Assembly (NCBI GenBank): GCA_947475715.1
Contig: CANJNY010000023.1
Coordinates: 1-48,150 of the forward strand
Direction: 5' to 3'
Length of the DNA stretch: 48,150 nucleotides
DNA from: Prolixibacteraceae bacterium
GTDB taxonomy: Bacteria; Bacteroidota; Bacteroidia; Bacteroidales; Prolixibacteraceae
Under the pieces are notes generated by a model. That model was not told the origin of the DNA and ran no database searches. It was given only the letters and a program-made list of their open reading frames with translations. Below, one piece after another: positions 34,997-45,091 of the stretch (the first letter of the stretch is position 1; every line of letters starts with the position of its first letter). A program made the translations under genes and the position numbers.

Positions 34997-37105
34997 TTAT
35001 AACAATTCTGTTTTGCCTTTAACCGCCTCGAGTACTGCAATAGCAATATTCTTAGGGACTTCAGCATAATGTGAGAACTCCATAGAAGAGGTTGCACGAC
35101 CTGAAGACAATGTACGCAAAGTGGTTACGTATCCGAATTGCTCGGCAAGGGGAACTTTAGCCTTGAGCACACGGGCTCCAAACTTGGTATCCATACTTTC
35201 GATATGCCCCCGACGGCGGTTCAAATCCGAAACAATATCACCCATGTAATCATCTGGTGTTACCACTTCAACTTTCATAATTGGCTCAAGCAAAACTGGT
35301 TTTGCCTTGGAAGCTGCACTTCTGAATGCTTGTTTTGCACAAAGTTCAAATGAAAGTGCATCGGAGTCAACCGGATGGAATGATCCGTCAATAAGGGTAA
35401 CTTTAAGGTTCTCAATTTTGAAACCGGCAAGTGGTCCGTTGTTAAGTGATTCTTTGAATCCCTTTTCAACAGCAGGAATAAATTCGCGCGGGATTGTTCC
35501 CCCTTTAATCAGATCGACAAACTGTAAGCCTGAGAATCCTTCATCAACGGGTCCAACTTTAACGCTGATATCGGCATATTTACCGCGACCTCCACTCTGT
35601 TTCTTAAATACTTCACGAAGCTCAACTTCTTTGGTAACAGCCTCTTTGTATGAAACCTGGGGAGCTCCCTGGTTACATTCAACCTTGAATTCCCGTTTCA
35701 AACGATCCACGATAATTTCAAGGTGAAGCTCACCCATACCGCGAATAACTGTCTGACCGCTGTCTTCGTCTGTTCTAACCTGGAAGGTTGGATCTTCTTC
35801 TGCAAGTTTCTGCAACCCGTTTGATAATTTGTCGATATCATTTTGAGTTTTAGGCTCAATAGCAATACCAATTACCGGTTCAGGGAATGTCATTGACTCA
35901 AGAATAATCGGATGATCCAGGCTACAAAGGGTATCCCCTGTACGAATATCCTTAAATCCTACAGCTGCACAAATATCACCGGCTTCGATGACATCACGTG
36001 GTTGTTGTTTGTTGGCGTGCATCTGGAAAAGACGTGAGATACGTTCTTTCTTACCTGTACGCATATTCATAACGTAAGAACCGGCATCAATTTTACCCGA
36101 ATAAACACGGATAAAACATAAACGACCTACGAATGGATCGGTAGCAATTTTAAATGCCAATGCAGCCAATGGCTGGTCGATTGAAGGTTTACGTTCAATG
36201 ATTGCATCGGTATCGGGATCTTTTCCTTCAATTGAACCAATGTCCAACGGATTAGGAAGGTAAGCACAAACAGCATCGAGCAATGTTTGAACACCTTTGT
36301 TTTTAAACGCAGATCCGCATAGCATTGGAATAATAACTCCGGAGAGTGTGGCTTTCCGAATAACGGCGATAAGCTCATCAACCGTGATACTGTCAGAATC
36401 CTCAAAGAATTTTTCCATGAGAACTTCATCCTGTTCAGCTACAGACTCAACCATTTTATCGCGCCATTCTTTGGCTAATTCATACAGATCAGCAGGAATC
36501 TCTTCAATGTCGTATTCTGCTCCCATAGCTTCATTGTGCCAGTAGAGAGCCTTCATACGGATAAGGTCGATGATCCCTTTGAAATTTTCTTCAGCTCCGA
36601 TAGGGAGCTGAATTGGAACCGGATTTGCACCCAGCTTTTCCTTAATATCACTGTAAACGCTAAAGAAATCAGCGCCTGCACGGTCCATTTTATTGATAAA
36701 GGCGATTTTTGGTACGCCATATTTTTCAGCCTGTCTCCAAACGGTTTCAGACTGAGCTTCTACACCACCTACGGCGCAAAATGTAGCCACAGCTCCATCA
36801 AGTACCCTGAGCGAGCGCTCCACCTCAACGGTGAAGTCAACGTGACCCGGGGTGTCAATAATATTAATCTGATGAACAATATCATTATACGTCCACTCCG
36901 TAAAAGTAGCAGCAGAGGTAATTGTGATACCGCGTTCCTGTTCTTGTGCCATCCAGTCCATGGTTGCGGCGCCATCGTGTACTTCACCAATCCGGTGAAC
37001 TTTACCGGTGTAAAACAAAATCCTCTCTGAGGTTGTCGTTTTACCCGCGTCGATGTGAGCCATGATACCAATGTTTCTGGTATTTGTAAGATCCCTTTTA
37101 GCCAT
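34997..37105 (-). CDS. fusA: Elongation factor G
   Basis: 702 residues, the canonical translocase GTPase. Seen: G1 [15 protein letters not shown], switch [15 protein letters not shown]3 [16 protein letters not shown] with the catalytic His, and G4 NKMDRAGA. Domains II to V follow, with the domain IV/V region [20 protein letters not shown]. It lies 34 bases after rpsG. It is the active reference for comparison with the diverged paralog at 38906, which lacks the switch I motif and the His. Confidence 0.97.
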   Translation of the reverse strand: MAKRDLTNTRNIGIMAHIDAGKTTTSERILFYTGKVHRIGEVHDGAATMDWMAQEQERGITITSAATFTEWTYNDIVHQINIIDTPGHVDFTVEVERSLRVLDGAVATFCAVGGVEAQSETVWRQAEKYGVPKIAFINKMDRAGADFFSVYSDIKEKLGANPVPIQLPIGAEENFKGIIDLIRMKALYWHNEAMGAEYDIEEIPADLYELAKEWRDKMVESVAEQDEVLMEKFFEDSDSITVDELIAVIRKATLSGVIIPMLCGSAFKNKGVQTLLDAVCAYLPNPLDIGSIEGKDPDTDAIIERKPSIDQPLAALAFKIATDPFVGRLCFIRVYSGKIDAGSYVMNMRTGKKERISRLFQMHANKQQPRDVIEAGDICAAVGFKDIRTGDTLCSLDHPIILESMTFPEPVIGIAIEPKTQNDIDKLSNGLQKLAEEDPTFQVRTDEDSGQTVIRGMGELHLEIIVDRLKREFKVECNQGAPQVSYKEAVTKEVELREVFKKQSGGRGKYADISVKVGPVDEGFSGLQFVDLIKGGTIPREFIPAVEKGFKESLNNGPLAGFKIENLKVTLIDGSFHPVDSDALSFELCAKQAFRSAASKAKPVLLEPIMKVEVVTPDDYMGDIVSDLNRRRGHIESMDTKFGARVLKAKVPLAEQFGYVTTLRTLSSGRATSSMEFSHYAEVPKNIAIAVLEAVKGKTELL

Positions 37106-37139
37106 TATATTTGATGCTGATATCTTCTGTTTATTTCAA

Positions 37140-37616
37140 TTAAAACCGGAAATGAGCAAACGCACGGTTTGCTTCTGCCATTCTGTGTGTATCTTCTTTC
37201 TTTTTGAATGCTCCACCCTCTTCGTTATAAGCGGCAAGCGTTTCGGCTGCAAGTTTCTCGGCCATTGAGTGACCTGAACGTTTGGTTGCATATTGAATTA
37301 AGTTGTGCATGGAGATGGCCACTTTACGTTCGGGACGGATTTCCATCGGAACCTGAAAGTTGGCACCACCAACACGTCTGCTCTTTACCTCAACAGCAGG
37401 TGTAATATTAAGCAAACCTTTTTTCCATACATCAAGCGGGGAAACTTCGCTGTCTTTCATCTTTTTCGCTACGATATCGAGTGCATCGTAGAAGATTTTG
37501 AAAGCAACGGATTTTTTGCCATCGAACATCAGACTGTTGACAAATCTTGTCACCAGCGCGTCTTTAAACTTTGGGTCAGGCAAGATGACCCTTTTCTTTG
37601 GTTTTGTTTTTCTCAT
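37140..37616 (-). CDS. rpsG: 30S ribosomal protein S7
   Basis: 158 residues: [60 protein letters not shown] and a C-terminal [19 protein letters not shown]. It is the head-assembly initiator and in E. coli represses the str operon. The gap from rpsL is 119 bases, unusually large for this operon, and no hairpin is evident in it. Confidence 0.96.
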   Translation of the reverse strand: MRKTKPKKRVILPDPKFKDALVTRFVNSLMFDGKKSVAFKIFYDALDIVAKKMKDSEVSPLDVWKKGLLNITPAVEVKSRRVGGANFQVPMEIRPERKVAISMHNLIQYATKRSGHSMAEKLAAETLAAYNEEGGAFKKKEDTHRMAEANRAFAHFRF

Positions 37617-37735
37617 CTTAGTTACACATTGTTTGTGTTATTCGAATCGGTTGTTGTTCAGTCTTCAGTTTATTATAGTCTGCTCCAGGCATACCCTTAC
37701 TCAACCAAACCTCCAAACAAATAACTAATTTTTAA

Positions 37736-38143
37736 TTACTTTTTCTTTTTTACAGGTGCTGCAACTTGTCCTGGTTTTGGACGTTTTGTTCCGTATTTGG
37801 AACGACGTTGTTTGCGACCTTCAACTCCGGCGGTATCCAATGCACCACGGATAAGGTGATAACGTACACCTGGTAAGTCTTTTACACGACCACCGCGAAC
37901 CAGCACAATCGAGTGCTCCTGCAGGTTGTGCCCTTCACCCGGGATGTAGGCATTTACTTCTTTTTGATTGGTCAACCGAACCCTGGCAACTTTTCTCATA
38001 GCCGAGTTTGGTTTCTTAGGCGTCGTGGTGTAAACACGAACACATACGCCCCTTCGTTGTGGGCAAGAATTCAGCGCCGGAGATTTACTCTTATCTTCGA
38101 TACTTACCCTCCCCTTACGTACTAACTGTTGAATAGTAGGCAT
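37736..38143 (-). CDS. rpsL: 30S ribosomal protein S12
   Basis: 135 residues: [40 protein letters not shown] and [20 protein letters not shown] with [17 protein letters not shown]. The Lys in PKKPNSA and in GGRVKDLPG, the positions where streptomycin-resistance changes arise, are the wild-type residues. A Lys-rich tail ends the protein. First gene of the superoperon. Confidence 0.96.
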   Translation of the reverse strand: MPTIQQLVRKGRVSIEDKSKSPALNSCPQRRGVCVRVYTTTPKKPNSAMRKVARVRLTNQKEVNAYIPGEGHNLQEHSIVLVRGGRVKDLPGVRYHLIRGALDTAGVEGRKQRRSKYGTKRPKPGQVAAPVKKKK

Positions 38144-38266
38144 AAACGTTTTTAAATTTTGAAATTATATAATACACACAAATGAACTCAATTCCATTCC
38201 ACTTTTAACGGAGAGATCGCCAACAGAATCAATTCCAACCGGACGGATCTTCCCCAAAATGGACTG

Positions 38267-38295
38267 CAAAAGTACACAATTTCACAATAAAACAA
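38267..38295 (-). promoter_or_regulatory. Candidate promoter of the ribosomal superoperon
   Basis: On the minus strand TTG (38293-38295), 18 bases and TACTTTTG (38267-38274) match the phylum consensus. The start would be near 38260, giving a leader of about 115 bases before rpsL. Confidence 0.6.
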
Positions 38296-38597
38296 TCACT
38301 TGGTTGAAAAAAAAGTATAATTATTCAAAAGTTTAACAAGTCAAGGAGTTAAAGTGAGATATCGTGATTTTAAAAGTTATCATCCTGCAGTTGACTTAAA
38401 CAGCCAATTTCTGGTATCACTAACCATAACTCATGACCGGGCTGAACAAAAAACATATTTAACAACATGTTTTAACCTCATCCCAGAAAAAAAGGAGGAT
38501 GTTTCAAAATTGATTATGAGCTATAAATCAACTGCATGAAAAATATTTAGTCCGCCGAAAAAAATTATTACATAAATGTTACAATTGTTGTATTAAA

Positions 38598-38627
38598 TTG
38601 GAATATTTCAAAATATTGCTATTTTTG
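38598..38627 (+). promoter_or_regulatory. Candidate promoter of the EF-G2 gene
   Basis: TTG (38598-38600), 19 bases and TATTTTTG (38620-38627) match both boxes at good spacing. It would produce a long leader of around 270 bases that may carry post-transcriptional control; the alternative at 38775-38801 would give a leader near 100 bases. Confidence 0.5.
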
Positions 38628-38905
38628 ATGTGAAAGTAAAATAATCATCCCAGTTAAGACCGATATAATCCGATAACGTTCTTTTTCGGATCCTTTGATT
38701 TTTTATTCGCTTAACTTTAGAAGTACAGCCCCTGGTGAAGAATAACTTCCCGGGATCCAACGAGCTGTTTATGCTTGATTATTAATCGTTTATTAGTTTT
38801 GACCCGATTTTAAATCCTTTTTTGAGGTTTTAAAATTTAAAATGTTGATGAATTAAGTTGAGTTTCGAGTTATAGATTCTTAAATTTTTATCTAAATTTT
38901 ATCAC

Positions 38906-41065
38906 ATGAAAGTATTTCAAACTAATGAGATCCGAAACATTACTGTGATTGGTAATTCGGGCGCCGGGAAAACCACCCTTATCGAGACGATGCTCTTTGA
39001 GGGTGGTATAATCAGTCGAAGAGGCGATGTGAAAAGCAAAACGACTGCATCCGATTACAATCTTGTAGAGCAGGAGTATGGCAATTCGGTGCACCCCACG
39101 GTGCTTTATACCGAATTTGATGGCTGCAAGATTAACATCATCGACACTCCCGGGATGGACGACTTTGTCGGAGGCGTAATCCCTGCACTCAGCGTTGCTG
39201 CAACCGGTCTTCTACTGTTCAATGCTGTGAATGGTGTTGAGGTTGGAACCGAGATCGCCAACCGGAAAGCTGAGCGGTTCCACAAACCGCTGATTTTTGT
39301 TGTCAACCATCTCGATCATGAAAACAGCAACTGGGAAAATACCATTGAAATGGCCAAGACCACCTTTGGGAACAAACTTGCAATTGTACAATATCCTATT
39401 AATCCGGGCCTCAGTTACAATAAAGTAATCGATGTGCTGAAAATGAAAATGCTCCAGTGGGGACCAAACGGAGGAATACCGGAAGAACTCGATATCCCCG
39501 CCTCTGAACTTGAACGTGCCGAGGAAGTACACAACCAGCTGGTTGAGATGGCCGCCGAAAACGATGAGGCATTAATGGAACTATTTTTTGAGCAGGGGAA
39601 CCTGAACGAAGACGAAATGCGGAAAGGGATAAAACTGGGAATGGTTGACCGGAGTCTTTTCCCTGTCTTCTGTACCTGTGCTGCCCGCGACATGGGAATC
39701 CGTCGCCTTATGGAGTTTATTATTAATGTTGCTCCGCACCCGGGAGAGCTTGCACCTGTTGAGACCGTCGACGGGAAATTTGTTAAAATCGACAGTCACG
39801 GCCCAACCTCGATCTTTGTATTCAAAACAGCCATCGAACAACATGTTGGCGAGGTCACCTATTTTAAAGTGATCTCGGGGGTTTTGAAAGAGGGAATGGA
39901 CCTTATAAATACCACTAAAAATTCGAAAGAGAGGATCTCTCAGATCTATGCCGTTGCCGGAAAAAACCGAACTAAAGTGCCGGAGATGCATGCCGGAGAT
40001 ATCGGAGCAACAGTAAAACTGAAAGACGTTAAACATAACCACACCCTTTGCGACAAAGATGCAGAGATTAATTTTCCACCTTTAGCTTATCCTGCTCCAC
40101 GCTATACCACGGCGATCAAAGCGGTCAATGAGTCTGACGAGGAGAAAATGGGAGAATATCTCCACAAACTGGCCGAAGAGGATCCCACCTATGTCATTGA
40201 ATATTCAAAAGAGCTTAAACAAATTCTGCTTCATGGGCAGGGTGAATATCATATTAATACGTTAAAATGGTATTTTGACAATATCTATAAGATAGAGATC
40301 CAATTCCTCAAACCCAAAATACCCTATCGCGAAACGATTACCAAAACCTCTCCCGGCGATTACCGTCACCGCAAACAGAGCGGCGGATCGGGTCAGTTTG
40401 GGGAAGTCCATATGGTTATCGAGCCTTACGAAGAGGGTATGCCGGCCCCCGATATGTATAAAATTGACGGCAAGGAGATGAAGATCAGCCTACGTGGGAC
40501 GGAGGTCACCGAACTTCCATGGGGCGGAAAACTGGTATTCTGCAATTGCATCGTGGGTGGTTCGATCGATGCCCGTTTCCATCCGGCAATCCTCAAAGGG
40601 ATTATGGAGAAGATGGAAGAAGGACCGCTTACCGGTTCCTATGCCCGCGACATCAGGGTTTGCATCTACGACGGAAAAATGCACCCTGTTGATTCGAATG
40701 AAATCTCATTCCGCCTTGCAGGTCGTAACGCTTTTAGTGCTGCTTTTAAAAGCGCAGGTCCTAAAATCCTTGAGCCTATTTACGATGTGGAAGTTCTTGT
40801 TCCTGCCGATCGGTTGGGTGATGTAATGGGTGACCTTCAGGGACGTCGCGCCTTGATTATGGGGATGAGTTCTGAGAAAAGTTTTGAGAAGATTATGGCC
40901 AAGGTACCCCTCAAAGAGATGAATAAATATTCCACCTCGCTTAGTTCCATCACCCAGGGGCGTGCCATGTTCACCCTTAAATTCTCAAACTACGAGAAGG
41001 CTCCTGCCGAGGTTCAGGATGAGCTGCTCAAAGCTTATGAAGCAGAACAACACGCAGAGGAATAA
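38906..41065 (+). CDS. fusA2: EF-G paralog (EF-G2) with altered GTPase centre
   Basis: 719 residues with the five-domain EF-G layout. Seen: intact P-loop GNSGAGKTT (16-24), but switch I is replaced by EQEYGNSVHPTV (no RGITI), G3 reads DTPGMDDF (80-87) with Met84 where EF-G has the catalytic His, and G4 is NHLD (134-137) instead of NKMD. Domain IV/V motifs persist (HRKQSGGSGQFGEV, GRRALIMGM). It should bind GTP yet hydrolyse it poorly. An EF-G2 reported in Bacteroides thetaiotaomicron supports translocation without GTP hydrolysis during starvation and gut life (from memory). TetM-like ribosome protection is less likely. Long leader; terminator at 41088-41119. Confidence 0.9.
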   Translation: MKVFQTNEIRNITVIGNSGAGKTTLIETMLFEGGIISRRGDVKSKTTASDYNLVEQEYGNSVHPTVLYTEFDGCKINIIDTPGMDDFVGGVIPALSVAATGLLLFNAVNGVEVGTEIANRKAERFHKPLIFVVNHLDHENSNWENTIEMAKTTFGNKLAIVQYPINPGLSYNKVIDVLKMKMLQWGPNGGIPEELDIPASELERAEEVHNQLVEMAAENDEALMELFFEQGNLNEDEMRKGIKLGMVDRSLFPVFCTCAARDMGIRRLMEFIINVAPHPGELAPVETVDGKFVKIDSHGPTSIFVFKTAIEQHVGEVTYFKVISGVLKEGMDLINTTKNSKERISQIYAVAGKNRTKVPEMHAGDIGATVKLKDVKHNHTLCDKDAEINFPPLAYPAPRYTTAIKAVNESDEEKMGEYLHKLAEEDPTYVIEYSKELKQILLHGQGEYHINTLKWYFDNIYKIEIQFLKPKIPYRETITKTSPGDYRHRKQSGGSGQFGEVHMVIEPYEEGMPAPDMYKIDGKEMKISLRGTEVTELPWGGKLVFCNCIVGGSIDARFHPAILKGIMEKMEEGPLTGSYARDIRVCIYDGKMHPVDSNEISFRLAGRNAFSAAFKSAGPKILEPIYDVEVLVPADRLGDVMGDLQGRRALIMGMSSEKSFEKIMAKVPLKEMNKYSTSLSSITQGRAMFTLKFSNYEKAPAEVQDELLKAYEAEQHAEE

Positions 41066-41087
41066 TATTCTATATCAACAATTTAAT

Positions 41088-41119
41088 GAGCCGCCGCCGA
41101 TTTTTTTCAGTGGCGGCTC
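41088..41119 (+). terminator. Hairpin downstream of fusA2
   Basis: GAGCCGCC (41088-41095) pairs with GGCGGCTC (41112-41119) across a 16-base loop with a T run; a short TATTT tail follows. It is 22 bases after the stop codon. Confidence 0.6.
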
Positions 41120-41150
41120 TATTTATGAAAAGAAAAAAGAAAGGATTATG

Positions 41151-41694
41151 CCACTAAAACTCCAAGGCTCCAAATTACACCAAGGACTAATGCACAAATC
41201 TTTTAATTCCGGAACCTATATTTACAAAATTAAAATTTATAAGATAACCCAAACGCTTATCGGCCAATTTAAGCTGACTCAAAACCTGAGCTTCCCAAAC
41301 CGGATTGACAATTTCTATTGCCTTTAATTCGCAAATCACCTCATTTTCAACAAGTACATCCACTCTTAACCCTTCGTTAAAAACTAAGTTGTCATACACT
41401 ACGGGAATATCGACTTGTCGCCTCTAAAAAAGTCCCCGTTTTACCAATTCATGACAGAAACATATTTCATACACTTTCTCGAGTAACCCAGGCCCTAAAT
41501 TTTTATGTGCTGCATATGCAGCATCAACAACTAGCCTACCAATTTCATCTAATTCTTTGGAAATCGGAAGAAAATTTCGGTTTGAAGGATTTGAATTTTG
41601 GTTTAAAGATGGCATATAAGGATTTCGCTTTTTCCAAATTTACAAAATACATAATGAATTTTTGGTGTAATTTGGTGCCATGGTGTTTTGGTGG
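41151..41694. mobile_element. Small cassette with imperfect 34-bp terminal inverted repeats
   Basis: The left end (41151-41184, starting CCACTAAAACTCCAAGGC) and the right end read on the opposite strand (41694-41661, starting CCACCAAAACACCATGGC) agree at 29 of 34 positions. They bracket exactly one gene, the interrupted GxxExxY reading frame (41187-41615). No transposase is present, so movement would need a factor in trans or it is a decayed unit. The right-end sequence is related to the solo repeat at 12490-12534. Target-site duplications were not evident. Confidence 0.6.
41187..41615 (-). pseudogene. GxxExxY protein gene interrupted by one in-frame amber codon
   Basis: The family (PD-(D/E)XK-like, uncharacterised) is recognised by GPGLLEKVYEICFCHELVKRG, containing G-x-x-E-x-x-Y, then RRQVDIPVVYDNLVF, RVDVLVENEVICELKAIE with the Asp and Glu-x-Lys nuclease-type residues, and LADKRLGYLINFNF. 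A TAG at 41424-41426 splits it after GLF; both halves are in the same frame with no other disruption and the putative catalytic residues are intact. So it is either a very recent pseudogene, a sequencing error, or read through. It begins MPSLNQNSNPSNRNF, ending FVH just inside the left repeat. Confidence 0.8.
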
Positions 41695-41785
41695 CAAATC
41701 TTTTTATTTTTACTCTGAGCACTTTTATTCCAAAAGAAAACTATTTAATTTAATTACTTTTAGGTAATAATTTATCTTTCAAATT

Positions 41786-43189
41786 ATGAAAATAAAATTC
41801 CTTGGCGCAGCCCGTGAAGTAACCGGCAGTAAAACTTTAATAACCCTTGATAACGGTAAAAAAATCCTCCTCGACTGCGGAATGTTTCAGGGAAAAGGTC
41901 AGGAAACCGACCAGATGAATCGGAATCTGGGATTCGAACCCCGCGAAATCGACCATATCATTCTCTCACACGCCCATATCGATCATTCGGGACTTATCCC
42001 CTACGTCTACCGGCTTGGATTCCGTGGCTCGGTAATCTGCACCAACGCCACCCGCGATCTTTGTGCGATTATGCTTGCCGACAGCGGACATATCCAGGAG
42101 ACAGATACCGAAATGCATAATAAGAAAAGAGCCCATCAGGGTTTGCAGCCTGTTGAACCAATCTACGTAAAGGAGGATGCCCTTCGATGCATGGAACTTT
42201 TCATCGGAACTGCCTCAAACCGGAAATTTTATATCAGCGACCATGTGAAAGTGCGGTTTACCACTACAGGCCATCTTCTCGGGGCAGGTGCTGCAGTAAT
42301 TGAAATCACCGAAAACGGGAAGGTGACCAAAATCGGTTATACCGGAGATATTGGCCGCCCTTCAAGCCGAATCCTCAAAGCTCCCGAACCCTTTGCCCAG
42401 GTCGACTACCTGATCACCGAAGCGACCTATGGCAACCGGCTGCACCCTCATCTCAAAGCGGCGGAAGATGATCTTTTACGTGTGGTCAAAGAGGCATGTG
42501 TTGATCGGGGAGGCAAGCTTATTATTCCCTCGTTTGCAATTGGCAGGACACAGGAATTGGTCTATTCGCTGAATAATTTCTTCAATGACGGACGTCTGCC
42601 GAAAGTTCAAATCTACGTTGACAGTCCACTGGCCGTAAATGCCACCGATATTTTCCGGATGCACCCCGAATGTTTTAATAAGGATTTAATCGAAGTGCTG
42701 GTCTATGATGATGACGCCTTTGGCTTCAATTCACTTCATTACGTGAAAACCTCACAGGAGTCGAAAAAGTTGAACAAGATTAAAAAACCTTGCGTGATCA
42801 TCTCTGCCTCGGGGATGATGGAGGCCGGGCGAATTAAACATCATCTGGCAAATAATATCTCAAATCCAGGAAATACAATTCTGTGTGTCGGCTACTGCGC
42901 ACCACGAACACTTGGGGCAAAGATTATCAATGGTGACCCGGTTGTCTCTATCTTTGGAGTTAAATATGCAGTTAACGCAACCATTGAGCGTATTGAAGCC
43001 TTCAGTGGTCATGGTGATTACAATGAGATGCTCGGTTATCTGAAATGCCAGAATAAAAAGCAGATCAAAAAGACATTTCTGGTCCATGGGGATTATGAGG
43101 CACAACTGTTTTACAAGGATCGGATGATTGAAGCAGGCTTTGGGGACATTGAGATTCCGCAGTCGGGGAATGAGTTTGTGCTGGAATAA
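41786..43189 (+). CDS. MBL-fold beta-CASP RNase-like protein (CPSF73/YSH1 type)
   Basis: A 467-residue metallo-beta-lactamase with beta-CASP domain. Seen: SHAHIDHSGLIP (61-72), the HxHxDH zinc motif; TTGHLLGAGAAVIEI with a zinc His; GYTGDIGRPSSRIL with the bridging Asp; PSFAIGRTQELVY; the beta-CASP SASGMMEAGRIKHH; and a C-terminal SGHGDYNEML and FLVHGDYEAQ. This set is typical of RNA-processing exo/endonucleases; substrates in bacteria are not well defined. It lacks the KH domains of archaeal relatives. Single-gene unit, 91 bases after the mobile cassette. Confidence 0.88.
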   Translation: MKIKFLGAAREVTGSKTLITLDNGKKILLDCGMFQGKGQETDQMNRNLGFEPREIDHIILSHAHIDHSGLIPYVYRLGFRGSVICTNATRDLCAIMLADSGHIQETDTEMHNKKRAHQGLQPVEPIYVKEDALRCMELFIGTASNRKFYISDHVKVRFTTTGHLLGAGAAVIEITENGKVTKIGYTGDIGRPSSRILKAPEPFAQVDYLITEATYGNRLHPHLKAAEDDLLRVVKEACVDRGGKLIIPSFAIGRTQELVYSLNNFFNDGRLPKVQIYVDSPLAVNATDIFRMHPECFNKDLIEVLVYDDDAFGFNSLHYVKTSQESKKLNKIKKPCVIISASGMMEAGRIKHHLANNISNPGNTILCVGYCAPRTLGAKIINGDPVVSIFGVKYAVNATIERIEAFSGHGDYNEMLGYLKCQNKKQIKKTFLVHGDYEAQLFYKDRMIEAGFGDIEIPQSGNEFVLE

Positions 43190-43577
43190 AAAAAATGCGC
43201 TTGATTGAGTGAGCGGGTGACCTTCACAGCCTGAACAAAGTCCCCCCGCTCACTGGACTCAACTACCCCTCGTTTGCTCCGATCCTTTCGGGCAGAAGAC
43301 TCCTGGCATGATCAGGTTGAATAATAAATCCTTTTATACCTTTTCAGAAAATCCGGAATATCCCTTTAACTGTATATATTTTCTCTAAAAGCAAAAAATT
43401 GGAACAAATAAATATCAACTGCCATCCTCCAATAGGTGCTCTGGACTTGAACGTCAAAAAAAGCCGTGGAAAATCAAGTTGGTAAACAAAATTCTTTTTC
43501 AGATGTTTACACTGAAAAATTTTAATTGCAAATAGATTTTTGAAAAATTACCGGGATTTCAAAAACTTTTTAAAGAT
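43190..43577. other. Gene-free spacer after the beta-CASP gene
   Basis: 388 bases with no gene. A hairpin with arms GTGAGCGGG (43209-43217) and CCCGCTCAC (43245-43253), 27-base loop, lies 19 bases after the stop and may serve as a terminator, though it lacks a T tract. The remainder is AT-rich; no two-box promoter for the following regulator was seen. Confidence 0.5.
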
Positions 43578-44666
43578 ATGATGTTATATTATGTAGACCG
43601 TTTCCTTTACGCATTGTTGTTGTTATCGGTTATTATTTTTATTGAGATAATTTTCAACTTCAAAAGGGTGACATTGTTGAAAATATTCCTGTTGAGTGAA
43701 GTTTTGTGTATTGGATTTATTTGCGCAGGAAATATTTACTGTTTGAATCATCCTTTTAATCGGTGGCTCATTGACTTTCCGACCAGTATTTTGGCCATTT
43801 TGGCACTCTTCACCTACACCGTGCTTTATGAACATCGTCTTAACCGAAGCGTCTTCATATTTGGAATAACTGTCATTTTTGCAAACATTGCCTTATATGT
43901 TGTTTCCAGTTCTATATTTGGTTTAAGTTCTGATGTTAACCTGATAGAAAGCAAAGATCTGCGCTATACTATATTTGCAAGTAGAACTTTAATCCATTGC
44001 TATTTTATTTATCAGATGTATAAACTTTACAAGAAAATAAATAGCAAGTACCAATCTCAGAACATTTATTATCAAAAGATAAAAAACTGGTCCATTTTTG
44101 GAGTATTATCATTTTTTCTTCTGCTTCCAAACAGGATCCTTAAAGTATTAAATATTACAGATAATACTGTTTATATATTGAGCTTTAGTATAGCTTTTCT
44201 ATTTATATTATTATTTATATTATTCCGACCCAGATTCCTAAACCGGGCAAGTCTCGAAATAATACTCAGTAAAGCATTTAACAAAGATGGTCAATCGAAA
44301 TGCACGATCGCTGATTTTGAATTTCAGTTTTATACCAAATGTTTCTATCTCAAAATTAAGACAACGCTTGAAGAATTTGGAAAAGAAATAAACCTTTCTC
44401 CGGACTTGATTAATAAGTTTGTTTTTCAGAATTATTCAACCAACTTCAATGACCTGGTCAATAAAGCCCGGGTTGATTATTTTGTGGCCTTGGTTTATGA
44501 CGGCAAACATACCAATTTTACAATTGAAGGATTAGCCAAACTTTCAGGTTTTGGTTCGCGCCAAAACTTATATGCCCAATTTAAAAAATTCCATGGCGGA
44601 AATCCGTCAGAATTAATGAATAGTATTGGAAATCAGAATATATCCAACCTACCCAATATTCGTTAA
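43578..44666 (+). CDS. Membrane-anchored AraC-type regulator, copy 1
   Basis: 362 residues. About six to seven hydrophobic segments fill residues 1-220 (FLYALLLLSVIIFIEIIF, LLKIFLLSEVLCIGFICAG, then others up to LSFSIAFLFILLFILF). A soluble C-terminal part contains an AraC/XylS helix-turn-helix: LVNKARVDYFVALVYDGKHT, FTIEGLAKLSGFGSRQNLYA and QFKKFHGGNPSEL, matching the second helix-turn-helix and its FK-x(3-5)-G-x-x-P end. It would sense a signal at or in the membrane and bind DNA from there, a design common in this phylum. Close paralog at 45423; the two flank a hairpin-rich spacer. Confidence 0.8.
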   Translation: MMLYYVDRFLYALLLLSVIIFIEIIFNFKRVTLLKIFLLSEVLCIGFICAGNIYCLNHPFNRWLIDFPTSILAILALFTYTVLYEHRLNRSVFIFGITVIFANIALYVVSSSIFGLSSDVNLIESKDLRYTIFASRTLIHCYFIYQMYKLYKKINSKYQSQNIYYQKIKNWSIFGVLSFFLLLPNRILKVLNITDNTVYILSFSIAFLFILLFILFRPRFLNRASLEIILSKAFNKDGQSKCTIADFEFQFYTKCFYLKIKTTLEEFGKEINLSPDLINKFVFQNYSTNFNDLVNKARVDYFVALVYDGKHTNFTIEGLAKLSGFGSRQNLYAQFKKFHGGNPSELMNSIGNQNISNLPNIR

Positions 44667-45091
44667 CTACAAGCCCAACCTTTCTTACGAGTACAGACAT
44701 TTTAGAAAATGATGGATCAAATTCAAATGGTTAAAATAGATACTGGATTAAGACCCTCTAATTTCCTTTCCCTCCTACTAAAATTGCAAATACATCCTTT
44801 AGGATAAGTCCTAACGCCTGTCAATTGTCCAACAAACACACTCCTGTTTGACCGTTTTGGAACCCTAAACAACGTAATTACAGCTCTTCATTATCTGCTT
44901 TAATTCAAGTCGAAGTATCGTCATAATACTCTAAATCAAAAGACCATGTGCACATTACAGTGACAATTGATTTATTACAATCTTTTTCAAAATTAAAAAT
45001 AATTATTATCTAATCTTGCAGTAAACAATTTTGGTAAGTTGTAGTATAAAAAATGATTTTCGACACAATGTTTTTTTACTTGAGCTTAAAT

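Larger units (their letters stand above)
38144..38905. other. Divergent control region between rpsL and the EF-G2 gene
   Basis: 762 bases without a supported gene; an open frame at 38354-38539 has no codon bias or homology that I recognise. It contains the candidate superoperon promoter (38267-38295) and candidate EF-G2 promoters (38598-38627, and a second TAGTTTTG at 38794-38801 with TTG at 38775-38777). If the first one is used, the EF-G2 mRNA has a leader of about 270 bases. Confidence 0.55.

Noticed and set aside
34972-35097. Longer rpsJ start overlapping fusA
   Set aside because: The added 42 residues are unrelated to S10; the ATG at 34971 gives the standard 101-residue protein.
38354-38539. 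Small gene of 61 codons upstream of fusA2
   Set aside because: No homology recognised, no promoter or ribosome-binding site, composition like the spacer.
41151-41694. Insertion sequence
   Set aside because: Terminal repeats are present, but there is no transposase motif; the only frame is a GxxExxY protein, so it is called a small cassette instead.
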